Source: Monosporascus cannonballus (taxonomy: Eukaryota > Ascomycota > Sordariomycetes > Xylariales). Taken from it: a DNA stretch of 64,000 bases. Below the pieces are notes generated by a model. It was not told the DNA's origin, did not search any database, and saw only the letters and a list, made by a program, of their open reading frames with translations. This document shows positions 11,880 to 23,429 of this stretch, piece after piece. Position numbers and translations under genes: made by a program. The stretch covers positions 248,001 to 312,000 of the forward strand of contig QJNS01000037.1 of the NCBI GenBank assembly GCA_004154925.1, read 5' to 3'. Position 1 is the stretch's first letter. The number at the start of each line of letters is the position of its first letter.

Positions 11880-12494
11880 CCAGTAACGCCTGTCCCCTCC
11901 AATATATGGGAGGAAAACGTCCCTATATATACACCTACAACCCCTGTATAGCCTCCATGTAGAAAGTTCGACCTTGGCAGGTGACACTGGCTTAAAGTGT
12001 CAAGTATTATGGAAAAGTAAAGTTAGAGAACAGGAAAACATGCGCGAATAGTCCAAGGAGCGCAGTACTAACGGCTGAAGCATATCTACAATCTTAGCAT
12101 TCCATACCCGCTGGAAGACTGATATATGCGAATATAGGGGGTGACATGATTTTCCTAAGCGGCGGTGCGGTCTGTCTTCCCTTAAACTTGAACTATGATA
12201 CCAACCTTGCATTTTGAAGAAGCTAGAACAAAGTAGACATGTGCCGCATGCCACTTGGAGAAACTCCCCAGTTTCAGCATATACGTCGAAAATGTGGATG
12301 CATATTAATTCATCAAGATTAAGCCCCATGTTGGAGGTTGTGGCTGCGGCTTAGCTAAAGCCTTCGATTAAGAAGTAGCTTTAGAGATTTAGTGTATTTA
12401 CTAAAGCTCTTTAAAATGAAGTTCAATAAAAATAGCCGAACATGATAAATAATTCCTATTAAAACATTGGGCTTGAGGTAAATAATAAAAAAAA
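11880..12494. other. GC island, degraded segment
   Basis: Contains a 109-codon minus-strand ORF (12000-12329) which I do not call as a gene because its composition gives no support and it lies opposite the probable continuation of the 11532 fragment. From 12360 the sequence becomes AT-richer. No other feature. Confidence 0.3.
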
Positions 12495-12531
12495 GGGCAG
12501 GGGGAGGGGGGGAGGGGGCGCGGAGGGGGGA
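12495..12531 (+). other. G-run tract, potential G-quadruplex
   Basis: After a run of A, the plus strand has at least five successive G runs of three to seven bases separated by one to four bases. This pattern can fold into a G-quadruplex in DNA or, if transcribed on this strand, RNA. It lies downstream of the minus-strand gene at 12751-13958. No function is shown by the sequence. Confidence 0.6.
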
Positions 12532-12750
12532 GCGTAACGACCTGCCGAACGAGGCCGTTTTCCGCAACTACAACTTAGGCCTCGCTGCCTCGTTACGAGG
12601 ATACGGGATTTAATTGGTTAATTTTAGCATGATACAACAGTGCATTTGAAAAAATTAAAGAACAAGTCAGGAGAGGCCTGAGCTCGCCAACGTATGTTAA
12701 AGCTTCTTACTCATACTTGCCATCAAGTGCCTACCAAACGATCTTCGACT

Positions 12751-12963
12751 TTATAACACACCCACCCTTCCCATTCGCCGTGCAGCTACTTCCAATGCCC
12801 GCGCAATGAAGCCCATCTTTTCTTCAAAAGCTGCGTAGCAATAGTCATTCTTTCTGGGCATCTGGCCTACCCTGGGAAACTGCAACCAGCGATATAGTGA
12901 AGCCGTTTCGGCAAGGACGATCAATGGCCTTCACTTGTTAGGTTGGAGGACCTCCAGATCCTG
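12751..12963 (-). pseudogene. Coding-like block downstream of the island gene (possible last exon)
   Basis: On the minus strand, from just after a TGA at 12964-12966, the frame reads QDLEVLQPNK, a TGA (12931-12933), then RPLIVLAETASLYRWLQFPR and on through a helical segment AAFEEKMGFIARALEVAARR to TAA 12751-12753. The composition is strongly protein-like. The same frame can be followed upstream to about 13080 with stops that are mostly TGA/TAA/TAG in place of Arg/Gln codons. Either these are exons of the gene at 13226-13958 with introns I could not place, or the 3' half of that gene is broken by C-to-T mutations. Confidence 0.45.
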
Positions 12964-13225
12964 TCAACGCAAGGCGAGGGGTCCGAGGGATACTGTGTTA
13001 TACGATGATGTACCGCTTCATTAGGTTCTCTATGTTCATTTTGGTGTCTAAGTTTTATCTTGCTCTGCGGACGCGCTATGGAGACATAGGGGAAGCAAAT
13101 GAGCTGCTTGCATGTGTTAAACTAGTAGTTGCAAACAATGAAGTTATGTGCTCCGTCTCGGCACGCAAGCATCAATTTATCTGCTCAGCAGCTAGCGAAA
13201 ACCCTCTCGCATCTGATGGTTTAGT

Positions 13226-13958
13226 TCACCAGTAGATCCCATACTGGCGGCATATCTCCAACATTGTCCAAAACAAGACAAGATGCTCATAAAGATAATT
13301 TTGCGCCCGAAGATGTTTCACAACCACATCCCCTCTGGTCACCAAGTCAGACTGAGTCTGCTTACTAAGTTCGATGCTCTGATCTCCCCTCGACTCGAGC
13401 AAATCCAAGGAAATACCATTGGAAGAGAAAAACTCTTTCATCCTAAGAAGGACCCCAGCGTCGGACCAGCGGTCAGGCGCCAACGCATCATACAAAGTAG
13501 ACTTCAGCCTTCCTGTAAACCTCTGCATATCCCTCCGATAGGCCATATCGACCTGGCTGAAATTTGCGAACCCAATTCTTCTCCCATATAAGCTCGTGTC
13601 ACCAGAGGGAACAACTGGCAACATAGGAAGCTGCGACTGGGGCATCAATGGTGGGATAAAACCGCCGCTCATGTGGTTAACACGCTGTAACAAGACTGCG
13701 TTGTCATTCTGCAGAGATGACACATGGGTGGTGAGCGTCTGCAAGTCCGCCGCCAGTTGGCGGACGGCTTCCTCTAAACGTATGATCTAAAGACGAGCCC
13801 GTCAGTCAACGGTCCTTGGACGACTCCGTCTCGTATGGCGCACTCACTTGCAGGGAGGTCCCAACTATATCAGCTCCAGGACCGCCTCCAAGGCTGCCGC
13901 CAAATCCCGCCCCCATAAGCCTGCCTACGCCAGGTGGAGGGCTACCAGGACCAGACAT
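13226..13958 (-). CDS. Spliced gene of unknown function (223 aa in the minimal model)
   Basis: Two exons on the minus strand: ATG at 13958, exon 1 to 13848 (37 codons), intron 13787-13847 (61 nt, GTGAGT...TTTAG, with a CTGAC-type branch point), exon 2 from 13786 to TGA 13226-13228. The intron is phase 0 and removing it leaves one uninterrupted frame. Exon 1 is Gly/Pro-rich (MSGPGSPPPGVGRLMGAGFG). Exon 2 begins with a predicted coiled coil (IIRLEEAVRQLAADLQTLTT and following), then a Pro-rich linker and a mixed helical domain (FSQVDMAYRRDMQRFTGRLK). No signal peptide or membrane segment. Codons and base composition are normal, unlike the surrounding elements. The 3' end is uncertain because coding-like sequence continues to 12751. 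I do not recognise the family. Element B+ sits 303 bp upstream of the ATG. Confidence 0.6.
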
Positions 13959-14261
13959 CCTACCAGCAATCGGAACGGATAATGGCTATGGAGAAAGGGG
14001 ATAAAGGACAGAGGACAGGGGATGTCGCATGAGTCCGATCTCCGCCGAAGACTTGGGCCCTGGGAATTATGGCGTGGAACAGTGAATCACCGAGCTGCCA
14101 ACGCAGTTATACATATATGTCTTGGATGTAGCAGGCATGCCCCCTCTTTCTTGTCGCTGCTAACCTTTTCAGTCGGGCATTAAGGCATATGTACACACAC
14201 TCTCTCTCGTATGCCAGTCGCCCTGATGCGCACGGACGGGGAGCTAGTGTTGTTTTCATAA
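13959..14261 (-). promoter_or_regulatory. Upstream flank of the island gene, cut by element B+
   Basis: This 303-bp GC-normal stretch lies between the minus-strand ATG and the B+ LTR. It contains a pyrimidine-rich CT tract (around 14140-14215, seen as GAGAGAGAG on the gene strand) but no clear TATA box. Before the insertion it would have continued directly into 21512. Its role as promoter is inferred from position only. Confidence 0.35.
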
Positions 14262-14467
14262 TGTGAGAATACAGCCCCTATGAGGATGAGGCTGGTAGCC
14301 GACCAGCCACCGATCAGCCACCGACCTACTTACTAGTATAAATCTACCATCTGGCAGCTAGTAGGAAACGCCAGATGGAAATAACCTAATACATTTACTT
14401 CTTGGAATCTGCTTTACGACTGGTTGGAAATTACCTCATCCAGTTTACAGCTATCCATTATCTTATA
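14262..14467 (+). repeat. 5' LTR of B+ (206 bp)
   Basis: Starts TGTGAGAATACAGCCCC, ends CATTATCTTATA (RIP form of TTACA). It includes a short inverted repeat CCATCTGGC / GCCAGATGG. The left half is not heavily mutated. Confidence 0.92.
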
Positions 14468-14479
14468 ATTCTTCCATTT

Positions 14480-16460
14480 GCTATAAAGAATAACGCGATA
14501 ACCATCAAAGCTCGCCGATTGCAAAACGAACCTAAGTTACCAGTCGAAAAAACCGCCGATCGGAACCCAACCGACGAACGATCGATTACGGTACGGGAAC
14601 AGATAAAAAAGCTTATAACGGAACCTTAACGGGCAAAAGATTATGATCCCCGGAATCTCGAATTACCTTATACATATAATAAGGATACGTCCCGATAACC
14701 GTTAGTTAAACAATTAGAAAACAGACGTAATATAATAAATACGTTCCGGAATTTAAAGCAAAAAAGGATTAAACCCTTTAACAATAACCAAATTTTGAAA
14801 ATTATTCGTTAATAAAACAAATAATATTCGGAATTATGCCGATAATTAGCCGAAGAATAAATAATAATATAAGTTAAAAAAACAAAGTTTTATAAGTTAA
14901 TTACGATATTATTCCAAAAGCTTAAAAGTAATAAACAAATACTATATTATAATTGCCCGAAATTTTCCGAATGCGCGTTAATTAAAAAAAAATTAAATAA
15001 AGGTTATTACGGGAATTTACGCCAAAAAACCAAAACAAAATCTTTTTATTTATATTTAATAAGCCATAAACCATATAAATGTTTTTATTACGAACGTTTA
15101 GCAATTATATTACGTTATACTTAATTATTTAATTACAAAAAAAAAATTAAAAATAAAAAGTTTATAAATTTTTATTAGGAAAAATTACGTAAATCCTAAT
15201 TTCCTCGATAAAGAATATAAGGAACAATTTATGGAATTACGATAATAATCCGATTAATTGCCGTTAGATTTTTACGTTAAATAAAAGTTCCTAATTTATA
15301 AAACAAAATTCACGAACGTTTTTAATACGGAAAGTGATCGGGATAATAAACGTTTTATTTTTGATTATTTTTATAAATTAATACTAAAATTACGAAATAC
15401 CTTATAACGGAAAAACGTTAAATTAAAACAAATTAATAATATAATAAATAAAGTAAAATACTGCCAAAACGTTTAAAAAAAGAAAAAGGAAAACCGATTA
15501 TTTTTCGCTAAAAGTATTAATAAAAATAAACGATTTTATTTTAACGCCTTTGGGAAAAAAAACCTTAAAATAAATTAAAAATATTGTATAAAAATAATAA
15601 AAACCGTAGGTATTTTTATATTTAAAAAGCAAATAATCGCCAATTTAATTCCGATCGGAATAAATCCGTACGATTTAATACTTTTGATTTTTATAAAGGC
15701 CTATTTAAATATTATAATTATAAGAAACTAAGTTATAAAAATATAAATTGCAAATTAAAAAAAATACGAAAAACTTATTATTCCGGCTATACGGAAACCG
15801 ATTTCCGAAGGCCGTACAAAACGTTATAATATATAACGATAAATTAAACTAATCCTTAAATATAAACCCAAAAAAGGCCGAAATAAACGTATACGTTTAA
15901 TTTATTTCGGCTAATAATTATAAAACGGTTAAAATAAAATTACTTTTTAAAAAAAGGAACTTATTAAAAAAATACGAAAGAGGTAATAATACAAATAAAT
16001 ATGGATATTAGAACATAAGTAAATATAATAAGCAAAAGATTAATAAAAACCCTTAATTTTTAATTAATTTCCGTAAATATTCTAGGCTTTATCGGCATTA
16101 ACAACGGATATATCAAATATTATAAGGTTTACAAAATTCTTATTAACATAATAAATAATAATAAAAATAAACGAAAATTTAAGTAAATTTATTTTATAAT
16201 ACGCCGTAATCGGAAAATATTTAATTTCTTATTATTTAAACCCGGAAAAAATATATTAAGGATTTTGCTAAATATAATTATATATTAATAATTATACGAA
16301 TTATTATAAAAGGTCGATAAATAAAAAATTACAAATTTAATATTTTTTGGTAAATAAATCTATACCGATAATTTAATAAATTTAATCGAAGAATTAAATA
16401 TTCCGAAATTAAGAAAATAACAAAAATAAAAAATAACCGATTTCCTTATATATTTAAAGA
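14480..16460 (+). pseudogene. Gag relic of B+
   Basis: Would form the particle shell. The N-terminal part is well preserved: AITIKARRLQNEPKLPVEKT at about 14491-14550, then RSITVREQIKKLITEP, directly after the LTR. Further on the frame breaks repeatedly; basic/Asn-rich stretches such as SINKNKRFYFNAFGKKNL (about 15520) belong to the C-terminal half. No zinc knuckle could be read with certainty. Confidence 0.6.
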
Positions 16461-16639
16461 ATTTCCGGCGAATAGATTTTAAAAAAGTAACCAAAAAATA
16501 TGTTAATTATTAAAGGCAAAATATATAATATATTTAATCCCAGGGAAAACGCTTTTATTCGGCTTAATTTACGTTATTTCGGAAACGTAAAGAAATATAT
16601 ACGAAAAATATACCCGAAAAAACTTAAAAGTATGCCGGA

Positions 16640-17520
16640 TATATTATTCGAAAACGGACGTAAAAGTACCAGTAATATTTGTACTTAAGAAAAACGGCAA
16701 TTTCCGATTATACGTTAATTATAAAAGTTAAATTGGGTAATGATAAAACACCAATAATTTTTATTTTTAATTTTAGAAAAAATAAATCGCCTAAGGTTAA
16801 TTAAGATATTTTCGAAAATTAATTTTAAAAATATTTATTATTATATTAAAATTAAAAAAGAATTAATAAGAAATTGTTTTCCGAACGTAATACGGGTAAT
16901 TCGAATATATAATTATATTATTTAATTTTATTAACGCGTTAATTACGTTTTAAACTTATATATATAAATTATTAATTAAATTAATTAATTATATATACGT
17001 AATATATTTAAATAATATAATTATTTATTCGGATAACGAAAAAAAATATTCGAAATATTTCCAGTTAATTTATAAATAATTATTACCGTATTAATTATTT
17101 ACTAAAACGTTTAAATACGAATTCTTTTTTAAAAAAAATAAAGTTTTTAAGATTTATAATTAATATTAATAATTTAAAAATAAATCGCTAACGGGTTAAT
17201 ATTATTAAAATATAATTAAAGTTAAAATTAATTTATAATATTTAAATATTTTTGGAATTTACGAATTTTTATTAAAAGTTTATCGCTTATTATTCGCATA
17301 TTACCGAATTTATTATTAAGTTTTTAAAAAGGGTATAAAGCAAAAAAAATTAATAAAATTCCGGTAACGCGAAAAAGTTAAAAAAATATTCCAAAATTTA
17401 AAAAACGTTTTTTAATCGGCGATTATTTTCCAATATTAAGAAAATACCAAAAATATTAAAATTAAAATAGATATTTTAGTAAAAACTATATTAAGAATAT
17501 TTTCATAAAAATACTAAAAG
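16640..17520 (+). pseudogene. Reverse transcriptase and tether relic of B+
   Basis: The frame reads VLKKNGNFRLYVNYKS from about 16676, matching the R-L-C-V-D-Y-R segment of Ty3/gypsy RT. VIYLNNIIIYSDNEKKY at about 17000-17050 marks the active site, where YLDD has become YLNN. Later FLLKVYRLLFAYYRIYY (about 17265) and IKQKKLIKF match the connection region that follows RT. Many stops. Confidence 0.75.
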
Positions 17521-18752
17521 TATTAATATTTAATTATATATTAATTACGAAAATTAAATTTTATCGAAAAACGGAAAATTATAAAATGATAAGAATTATT
17601 AATAATTACAAAAAAAATTAAAATATTAACGGTAATAACTTAAAAATACGGAAAATAATTTTTTAATATTTATTAATTATAAAATATTAAAAAAATATAA
17701 TAAAAATGCGAACGCGTAATTTTGAAAAAAAATTAACCCGATAAATTTATTATTTTACGTAATTTAATTTTAAGATTTAATATTAACCGGATGCCGTCAA
17801 CCCGGTAAATAAATTATTTAAACGCCCTGATTACGTATTAAAGGAAATCGCATATAAAAACATAATTCTTACGTTATTTAAGAAATTTGGATTTACAAAT
17901 AATATGCTAAAAAACGTACGGAAAACGGTTGTAAATATATAACGCAATTTAAAACATTATAAAAAGGCAAAGGGTTTTATAAAATTAATGTAAAATTCGT
18001 TTGCCGCAAAATTCCTAAATAGATTTTAGGTAGCGAAAATTTAAATAATTATTATTTACGTAAAAAAACGGAAAATTTTCGTTATATAATTGCAAAACGT
18101 TTTTTTAAAAAAATAAGGAATTATATATTTATTAAATTTATTATTTACGAATAATAATATAAATGCGAATTACAATAATAATATGATTAACGGTTAAATA
18201 ATAATAACCGTAAGTTATAAGCGTATTATAATCAAATTCCGAAAAGTTTAAGAAAAACGAAATTAATATTAAAATTATTATTTATAATTAATACCTTTTA
18301 CGTTTTGTAACAAAAATTTTATTTAAGAACAAAACAATATTTTAGCCGAAAATTTCCTAATAATTTTACAAATAGGTTCGGAAGTTACAAATTAAAAATT
18401 TATATATTTTAAAATTAACACGGATAATTAGATATTACGCCGAAATAAAAAAAGGTTAATTTTTAGATATAAATAAAATTTTATATTATTAAGATAAATT
18501 TGTAATTTCGTTATAAAGTATTTTATGAAAATAATTAATTAATTAATATTATAATAATTTAAAAACAAAATATATAAAATATATCCATACGTTAAAATTA
18601 ATAATTAAAAGTTTTTATTAAAAAATATAACGAATAATATTTAAAAATATATTAAATAATATCCGAATTATTAAGGTATAATTAAATTACGTTATAAACC
18701 ATATAAGTAATTATAGCTTGTGCTGTTACCTAAGTAACCTTTTCAAAAAATC

Positions 18753-19049
18753 TTGTTAAATCTTAATATAAGATTTGCGAAAAACTTAGGTTTAAACGGG
18801 TTAAAATATAACGTAATTCTGGTAATCGTCGGCCGTTTTACGAAATTAAAATTATTTATGTTTACGGTTAAAACCTTAACCGCAACCAAATTAGCCCAAT
18901 TATTTTACGACGACATTAAATATAAATTCGATGCGTTAATCAAAATTATTAAGGATAAAAACAAATTATTAACAAATTTTTTAAGCGGAATTTTCCAAAA
19001 AACAAAAAATAAAACGGCAAATATCGACCGTTTATTATTTGCAAACTGA
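18753..19049 (+). pseudogene. Integrase core relic of B+
   Basis: An uninterrupted 98-codon stretch of integrase core: LGLNGLKYNVILVIVGRFTK followed by LTATKLAQLFYDDIKYKFDA. The first catalytic Asp (V-D-R-F-T-K) is Gly here, an A-to-G change that RIP does not explain. The minus copy of B retains Asp at this point (28276-28536). The second Asp region reads KDKNKLLTNF. The catalytic Glu region is degraded. Confidence 0.8.
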
Positions 19050-20030
19050 TAAATAAACGGAACGTATTTATTAAATCTTAAAATATTTTTGCCGTAATTA
19101 CGTTAATAAATATTAAAATAATTAAATAAAGTTAATACAAAATACGGAATTCGCATATAATAATACGCGGAATATATTTATTAGCCATTTTTCGTTCGAA
19201 ACCTTATATAGGTATTATTTAAAAATAATAAAATATTTTTTATAAAAATTTAAAAAATAAATATAAGGAATAAAAAAACGTTTCGAAAAAATGGCGGTTC
19301 TTCTTTAAATAATATACGAATATTAAGAAAGTTTTACGGTAATCTAAGAAAATTATTATAATTAATATTATATACTTATAAAACTTTGACCAAAATAATA
19401 AGTAAATTTATTAACCAAATATTTTAAATTTAAAAATAAAAAATTCGTATTTATTTATATCCGAGTTGTATTTAAAAAACGAATAGGTTTTTAAACGTAC
19501 AAAATAACTTTTTTTATTAAATATTAATAAATATGTAATATATTTTTAATATCTTTATTAAAACCCTAATATTACCGAAAACCGGGTAACGTTTAAATAA
19601 CGTTACCGGACCTAATAAAGAAATAAGAAAAATAAATAATAAAAAATATTATCGGTTACCGGAATAACCGGGAATAACGCAAATATCTAATTAAATAAAA
19701 AAGCTGGCCCGTTAAATATAAAACGTAAAAGCCCCGAAAATATTTCGAATACGTATTTAAAATATTGTAGCATTACGAAAAAAATTAAATACGTATATTG
19801 AAAATAAAACAACTTAAAAATTACAAAATAATAATAACTCGAACAAAATTTTATCGCCTAATAATTATAAAAATTATAAAAAATAATTACAAATAGAGTT
19901 AAAATATTAATATTAAAATATTATTTAATTTTATAATTATTTTTAAGTTTTTAACGAATAATTACCTTATTATATACCGAACGGAAATTTATAAGTAATA
20001 TAAAAAAAATTAAACTTTTATTTCGAAAAT
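19050..20030. other. B+ region after the integrase core
   Basis: AT-rich continuation of integrase. Sense-strand frames give fragments such as RLPE and GITQIS around 19650-19700. No chromodomain or other motif could be identified. Confidence 0.4.
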
Positions 20031-20056
20031 AAAATTTCGTATTTACTTATTAAATT

Positions 20057-20375
20057 TTATTTTTTACGAAAGAATAGGCCCAAATAACCGGAATATAATT
20101 TATTATTAATTGGAAATAAGGCGCCGTCCTCAAAACGCTTAATATACTTAGGTTTGGTAATAACTTTGCAGGGTAAAATCATTTTTTAAATATAATTCTT
20201 AATAAATATTAAACTTTCGTTAAAATATTGAAAAACGGGCGGAAAATGCTTATAAACGGGAAACGCAATAATATAATAACCTTCGAAAATCGTTTTACTT
20301 ATAGGGATACCTTAAAATTACGCCTAATCGGAAATTAATTACGGAATAATAAAAAAAAAATCGTAATATTTAAAA
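20057..20375 (-). pseudogene. Antisense ORF of element B+
   Basis: Minus-strand frame between integrase and the 3' LTR, opposite to pol. From 20311 down to the stop 20057-20059 it is 85 codons with a single internal stop: GIPISKTIFEGYYIIAFPVY, then FPPVFQYFNESLIFIKNY, then ITKPKYIKRFEDGALFPINN and KLYSGYLGLFFRKK. Upstream to about 20375 it can be extended with a few stops (RFFFIIP...). The matching ORF in the other B copy has exactly the same length. In DNA this AT-rich, such openness is unexpected by chance. I recognise no domain. Confidence 0.55.
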
Positions 20376-21305
20376 AAAAACCAAAATTTACAAACTTATA
20401 AAATAACGTTAAAACTGGGTTTTTACAATTATAACGGACGATTGAAAATCGATTTTAATTATATTAAAAAATAATACTTTTTAATAATAACCGCGTTAAA
20501 GGCGAATTTGGCCTTATAAACAATATCGAATTAATAACCGATTATAATTACGTTAAAACGTTCGTCTTAAATATCTGTAATACGAACTTTTTCGAATTCG
20601 TTAATTAACTTTTAATTATTAATACCGAATGAAAAAATTGTTTGGGTAATATTTCTAAAAATAATTAGAATTTAAACAAAAATTATATAACGATATTAAT
20701 AATATTAAAAAGAATTATTTATTATGCGAAAAATCTTATAATAATAATTAATTACGATATAATTTAAAACGTGTAAAACTTAAATATAAATCGTACGGTA
20801 ATCAAAATAATATTATATTATGTAAATATAATACGGTTTATTACCGCCTATAATACGATTAATATTTATTTTATTATCGGCATTAAAAGGATAATATTAA
20901 AAAAATCCTAATTCTCCTTAATATCAAAATATTATTTTTTTTAAAATTCCTTACGAAAAAAAATATAACGAACAGAAATAATATGCAGAATAAACAAAAA
21001 AGGCAAAATAAAAATAAAGAAAAACGGGAAACAGAACGGAACGCGTACGTAAAAAAAATAAAGATATAGGCATAAAGGAAAAAAAAAGATAAATAAGATA
21101 AAATTAAAAACGGATTATAATAAGGAATTAAGCGGAATATAATTAATTATATAATATAATACGCATTAATTATTACGGCAATTATTTATAATATAATATA
21201 ACGGTAAATTATAAATAAATATATATAACCAAATTTGCGAAATATATTATATCCAATTAATAATAATATTATTAAAAATTAATAACTTAAAACAAGGAAA
21301 GTAAT
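20376..21305. other. B+ region before the 3' LTR
   Basis: AT-rich; the antisense ORF may extend into it, and a purine-rich plus-strand stretch (about 20980-21120) precedes the LTR. No gene called. Confidence 0.35.
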
Positions 21306-21511
21306 TATAAAAATATAACCCTTATAAAAATAAAGTTAATAATTAACCAGCTACCGATTAGCTACCGACCCACTTACTAATATAAATCTACCATCTGGCA
21401 GCTAATGGGAAACGCCAGATGGAAATAACCTAATACACTTACTTCTTGGAATCTGCTTTACGACTGGTCGGAGATCACCTTACCCAGCTCACAGCTATCC
21501 ATTATCTTACA
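21306..21511 (+). repeat. 3' LTR of B+ (206 bp)
   Basis: Same length as the 5' LTR. The left quarter is strongly mutated (TATAAAAATATAACCC for TGTGAGAATACAGCCC) while the right half is almost clean, ending CATTATCTTACA. Confidence 0.92.
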
Positions 21512-21603
21512 CATAGAACCAGCGCCATGTAGCGGGCCAATATGATTTTTTTTGCTGCCGCGGAGCCCGCTGCTTGGATCCCATACGGTTCCGGCTTCCC
21601 AGC

Positions 21604-22188
21604 TGTCAGATCCTGAAGTGCCGAAAAATGTGAGGCCCTACATTACGGCGGGACATTATCAGGTCTTAAATCTTACACACACCTCCAGCTAAGACATATT
21701 TAAAACTGGAAAGTACTTTATATAGCCGAAAAACATCCTATAACCTAATAAACATTTTTAAAACCTTTTTTATAGGCGGCGGTAGGCTTTATTTTATTAC
21801 GGCAGTTAAAAGGCAACTTATACGTTAATCGAATTTGAAATTAAACGCTTTATTACCAGTATTTATTTACCTTTGGGGCTTGGCGAAAACAAAAGATTAA
21901 AATATATGTCGCATCTTAGCTTACTGAAATTATGAACTTAACTATAATGCTATAAGGGGTTATAATTGTCAGATTTGGAAATGCCGAAAAATATGAGGCC
22001 CCATATTATGGCGGGACATTATCAGGTCTTAAATCTTATACACCCCCCCAGCTAAGAGATATTTGAAGCTGAAAAATACTTTGTACTGCCGAAAAACATC
22101 TTATGACTCAATAGACATTTTTCAAACTTTTTTTCACAGGCGGCGGTAGGCTCTATGCTACTGCGACAACTAAAAGATAACCTGTACG
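21604..22188 (+). repeat. Tandem array of about 362-bp units, left part
   Basis: Units begin at TGTCAGATCC 21604 and TGTCAGATTT 21967 (period 363). The second unit is cut at 22188 by element C3 and resumes at 43585; 222 plus 142 bp restores a 364-bp period. Each unit carries the block GCCGAAAAATGTGAGGCCC, the segment GGCGGGACATTATCAGGTCT and a GGCGGCGGTAGGCT motif. It is mutated less than the elements around it. The function is unknown; it could be a satellite or a multiplied gene fragment. The sequence before it (21512-21603) is GC-normal flank of B+. Confidence 0.8.
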
Positions 22189-22621
22189 TATTATGACTCA
22201 ACTAAGAAAGGGTCTCGGAAACGGTCACTTGGTGACCAAAACAGGACCGAAGTGGGTCGAAACCACGCGATATGGATCCAGAATGATCCAAGGAATCCAA
22301 CGGGATCTATGCAGTTATCCGATATAGATCCGAAGTAATCCAAAAGATCTAACGATATCTATGCAATTATCTAATATAGATCCAGAATAACCAAAGAGAT
22401 CTAACGAGATCTATAAGAAGATATATACGTTTATAAATTCCATAATTTAAATAATATTAGCTTATAATATTCATAAATAACAATTTGTTAATTAAAACGC
22501 TTTTAGTATTACGAAACATAACACGTTATTATTTTTATTATTCAAAATCTTACGATATTCCTATTAACATAAACTCGTATAACTAAAGTTTAATAATTAG
22601 TTAAATTGTTTAGCCGTTATA
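22189..22621 (+). repeat. 5' LTR of C3 (433 bp, type 1)
   Basis: Starts TATTATGACTCAAC, ends TAGCCGTTATA (for TAGCCGTCACA). It contains three copies of a 52-bp tandem unit (GATCTATGCAGTTATCCGAT...), one more than the 3' LTR, which explains the exact 52-bp length difference. Confidence 0.9.
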
Positions 22622-22718
22622 CGTTATAAGTTTTTGTTTAATACTATTGTTAAATTTTGAACAATATTACTAATATTATATTTACTAATAAGCAGCCCGA
22701 ATAAGCTATTTATTAAAT

Positions 22719-23071
22719 TATCATGACCTAACGAACCACGGTCTCCAGAAACGGTCCGTCATAACCCAACCATAAATGCGCGGTAGGGCAGGTCACGTAA
22801 TAGATCACCAACTTACTAGTAGTAAGCCAGTAAGCCGGATTACCAACTTACTAATAATAAACCAATAAGCCAAATTAAGATATATATATTTATTATTTTT
22901 ATAATTTATATAATATTAATTTATGATATATTATCGATATTTAAGGCTTTTTCAATATTATAAAACGTGATACGATTATTATATTAATTATTTAAATTCT
23001 TACGATACTTTTATTGATATAAATCCGTATATTTAAAGTTTAATAAATAATTAAATCTTTTAGCCGTTATA
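22719..23071 (+). repeat. 5' LTR of C2 (type 2)
   Basis: Begins TATCATGACC and ends TAGCCGTTATA. The left half has two copies of a roughly 35-bp unit built on ACTTACTAGTAGTAAGCC. Confidence 0.88.
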
Positions 23072-23429
23072 CGTTATAAATTTTTATTTAATACTACCGT
23101 CAAATTTTGAATAATATCGCCGACGTTATATTTATCAGCCAATAGCTCGAATAACCTCTTTATCAAGTTCTTGAATATTCGAATATTAGAATAAAACCCG
23201 AAAAGAAAAAAGAAAAACTTTACCTTTTTCGCAAACAAATTTTCCGATATTTAAATGCTATAAACGAACGTATTATTTAACTAAAAAGAAATAATAATAA
23301 CCTTATATTATTCTTTTAAGCAACCTAGAAAAAACTTAAAAAAAGCACGCGAAATTAAAAACCTTTTGTAAATAAATTAAGTTATTTAGCTAAACTTTAT
23401 TAAAAAACTAGAAAAAGTTTTTAAGCTTC

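Larger units (their letters stand above)
14262..21511 (+). mobile_element. Ty3/gypsy element B+, complete but RIP-decayed
   Basis: Full-length 7250-bp element with two 206-bp LTRs and flanking 5-bp TSD CATAA (14257-14261) / CATAG (21512-21516), which differ by one RIP-type transition. The internal region shows gag, RT, tether and integrase on the plus strand, then about 2 kb after integrase that includes an antisense ORF. No chromodomain could be recognised. A second copy in minus orientation lies at 25602-32994. The element separated the upstream flank of the island gene from the tandem array. Confidence 0.9.

Noticed and set aside
12000..12329. 109-codon minus-strand ORF in the GC island
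   Set aside because: Opposite to the more protein-like plus-strand relic, Cys/Leu/Ser-rich translation without domain features, no splice signals, stop-poor only because C-to-T changes add few stops on this strand.
19640..19800. Chromodomain in element B
   Set aside because: Frames after integrase do not show the E-V-E-x-I-L-D or W-x-x-x-x-N/T-W-E pattern in either copy.
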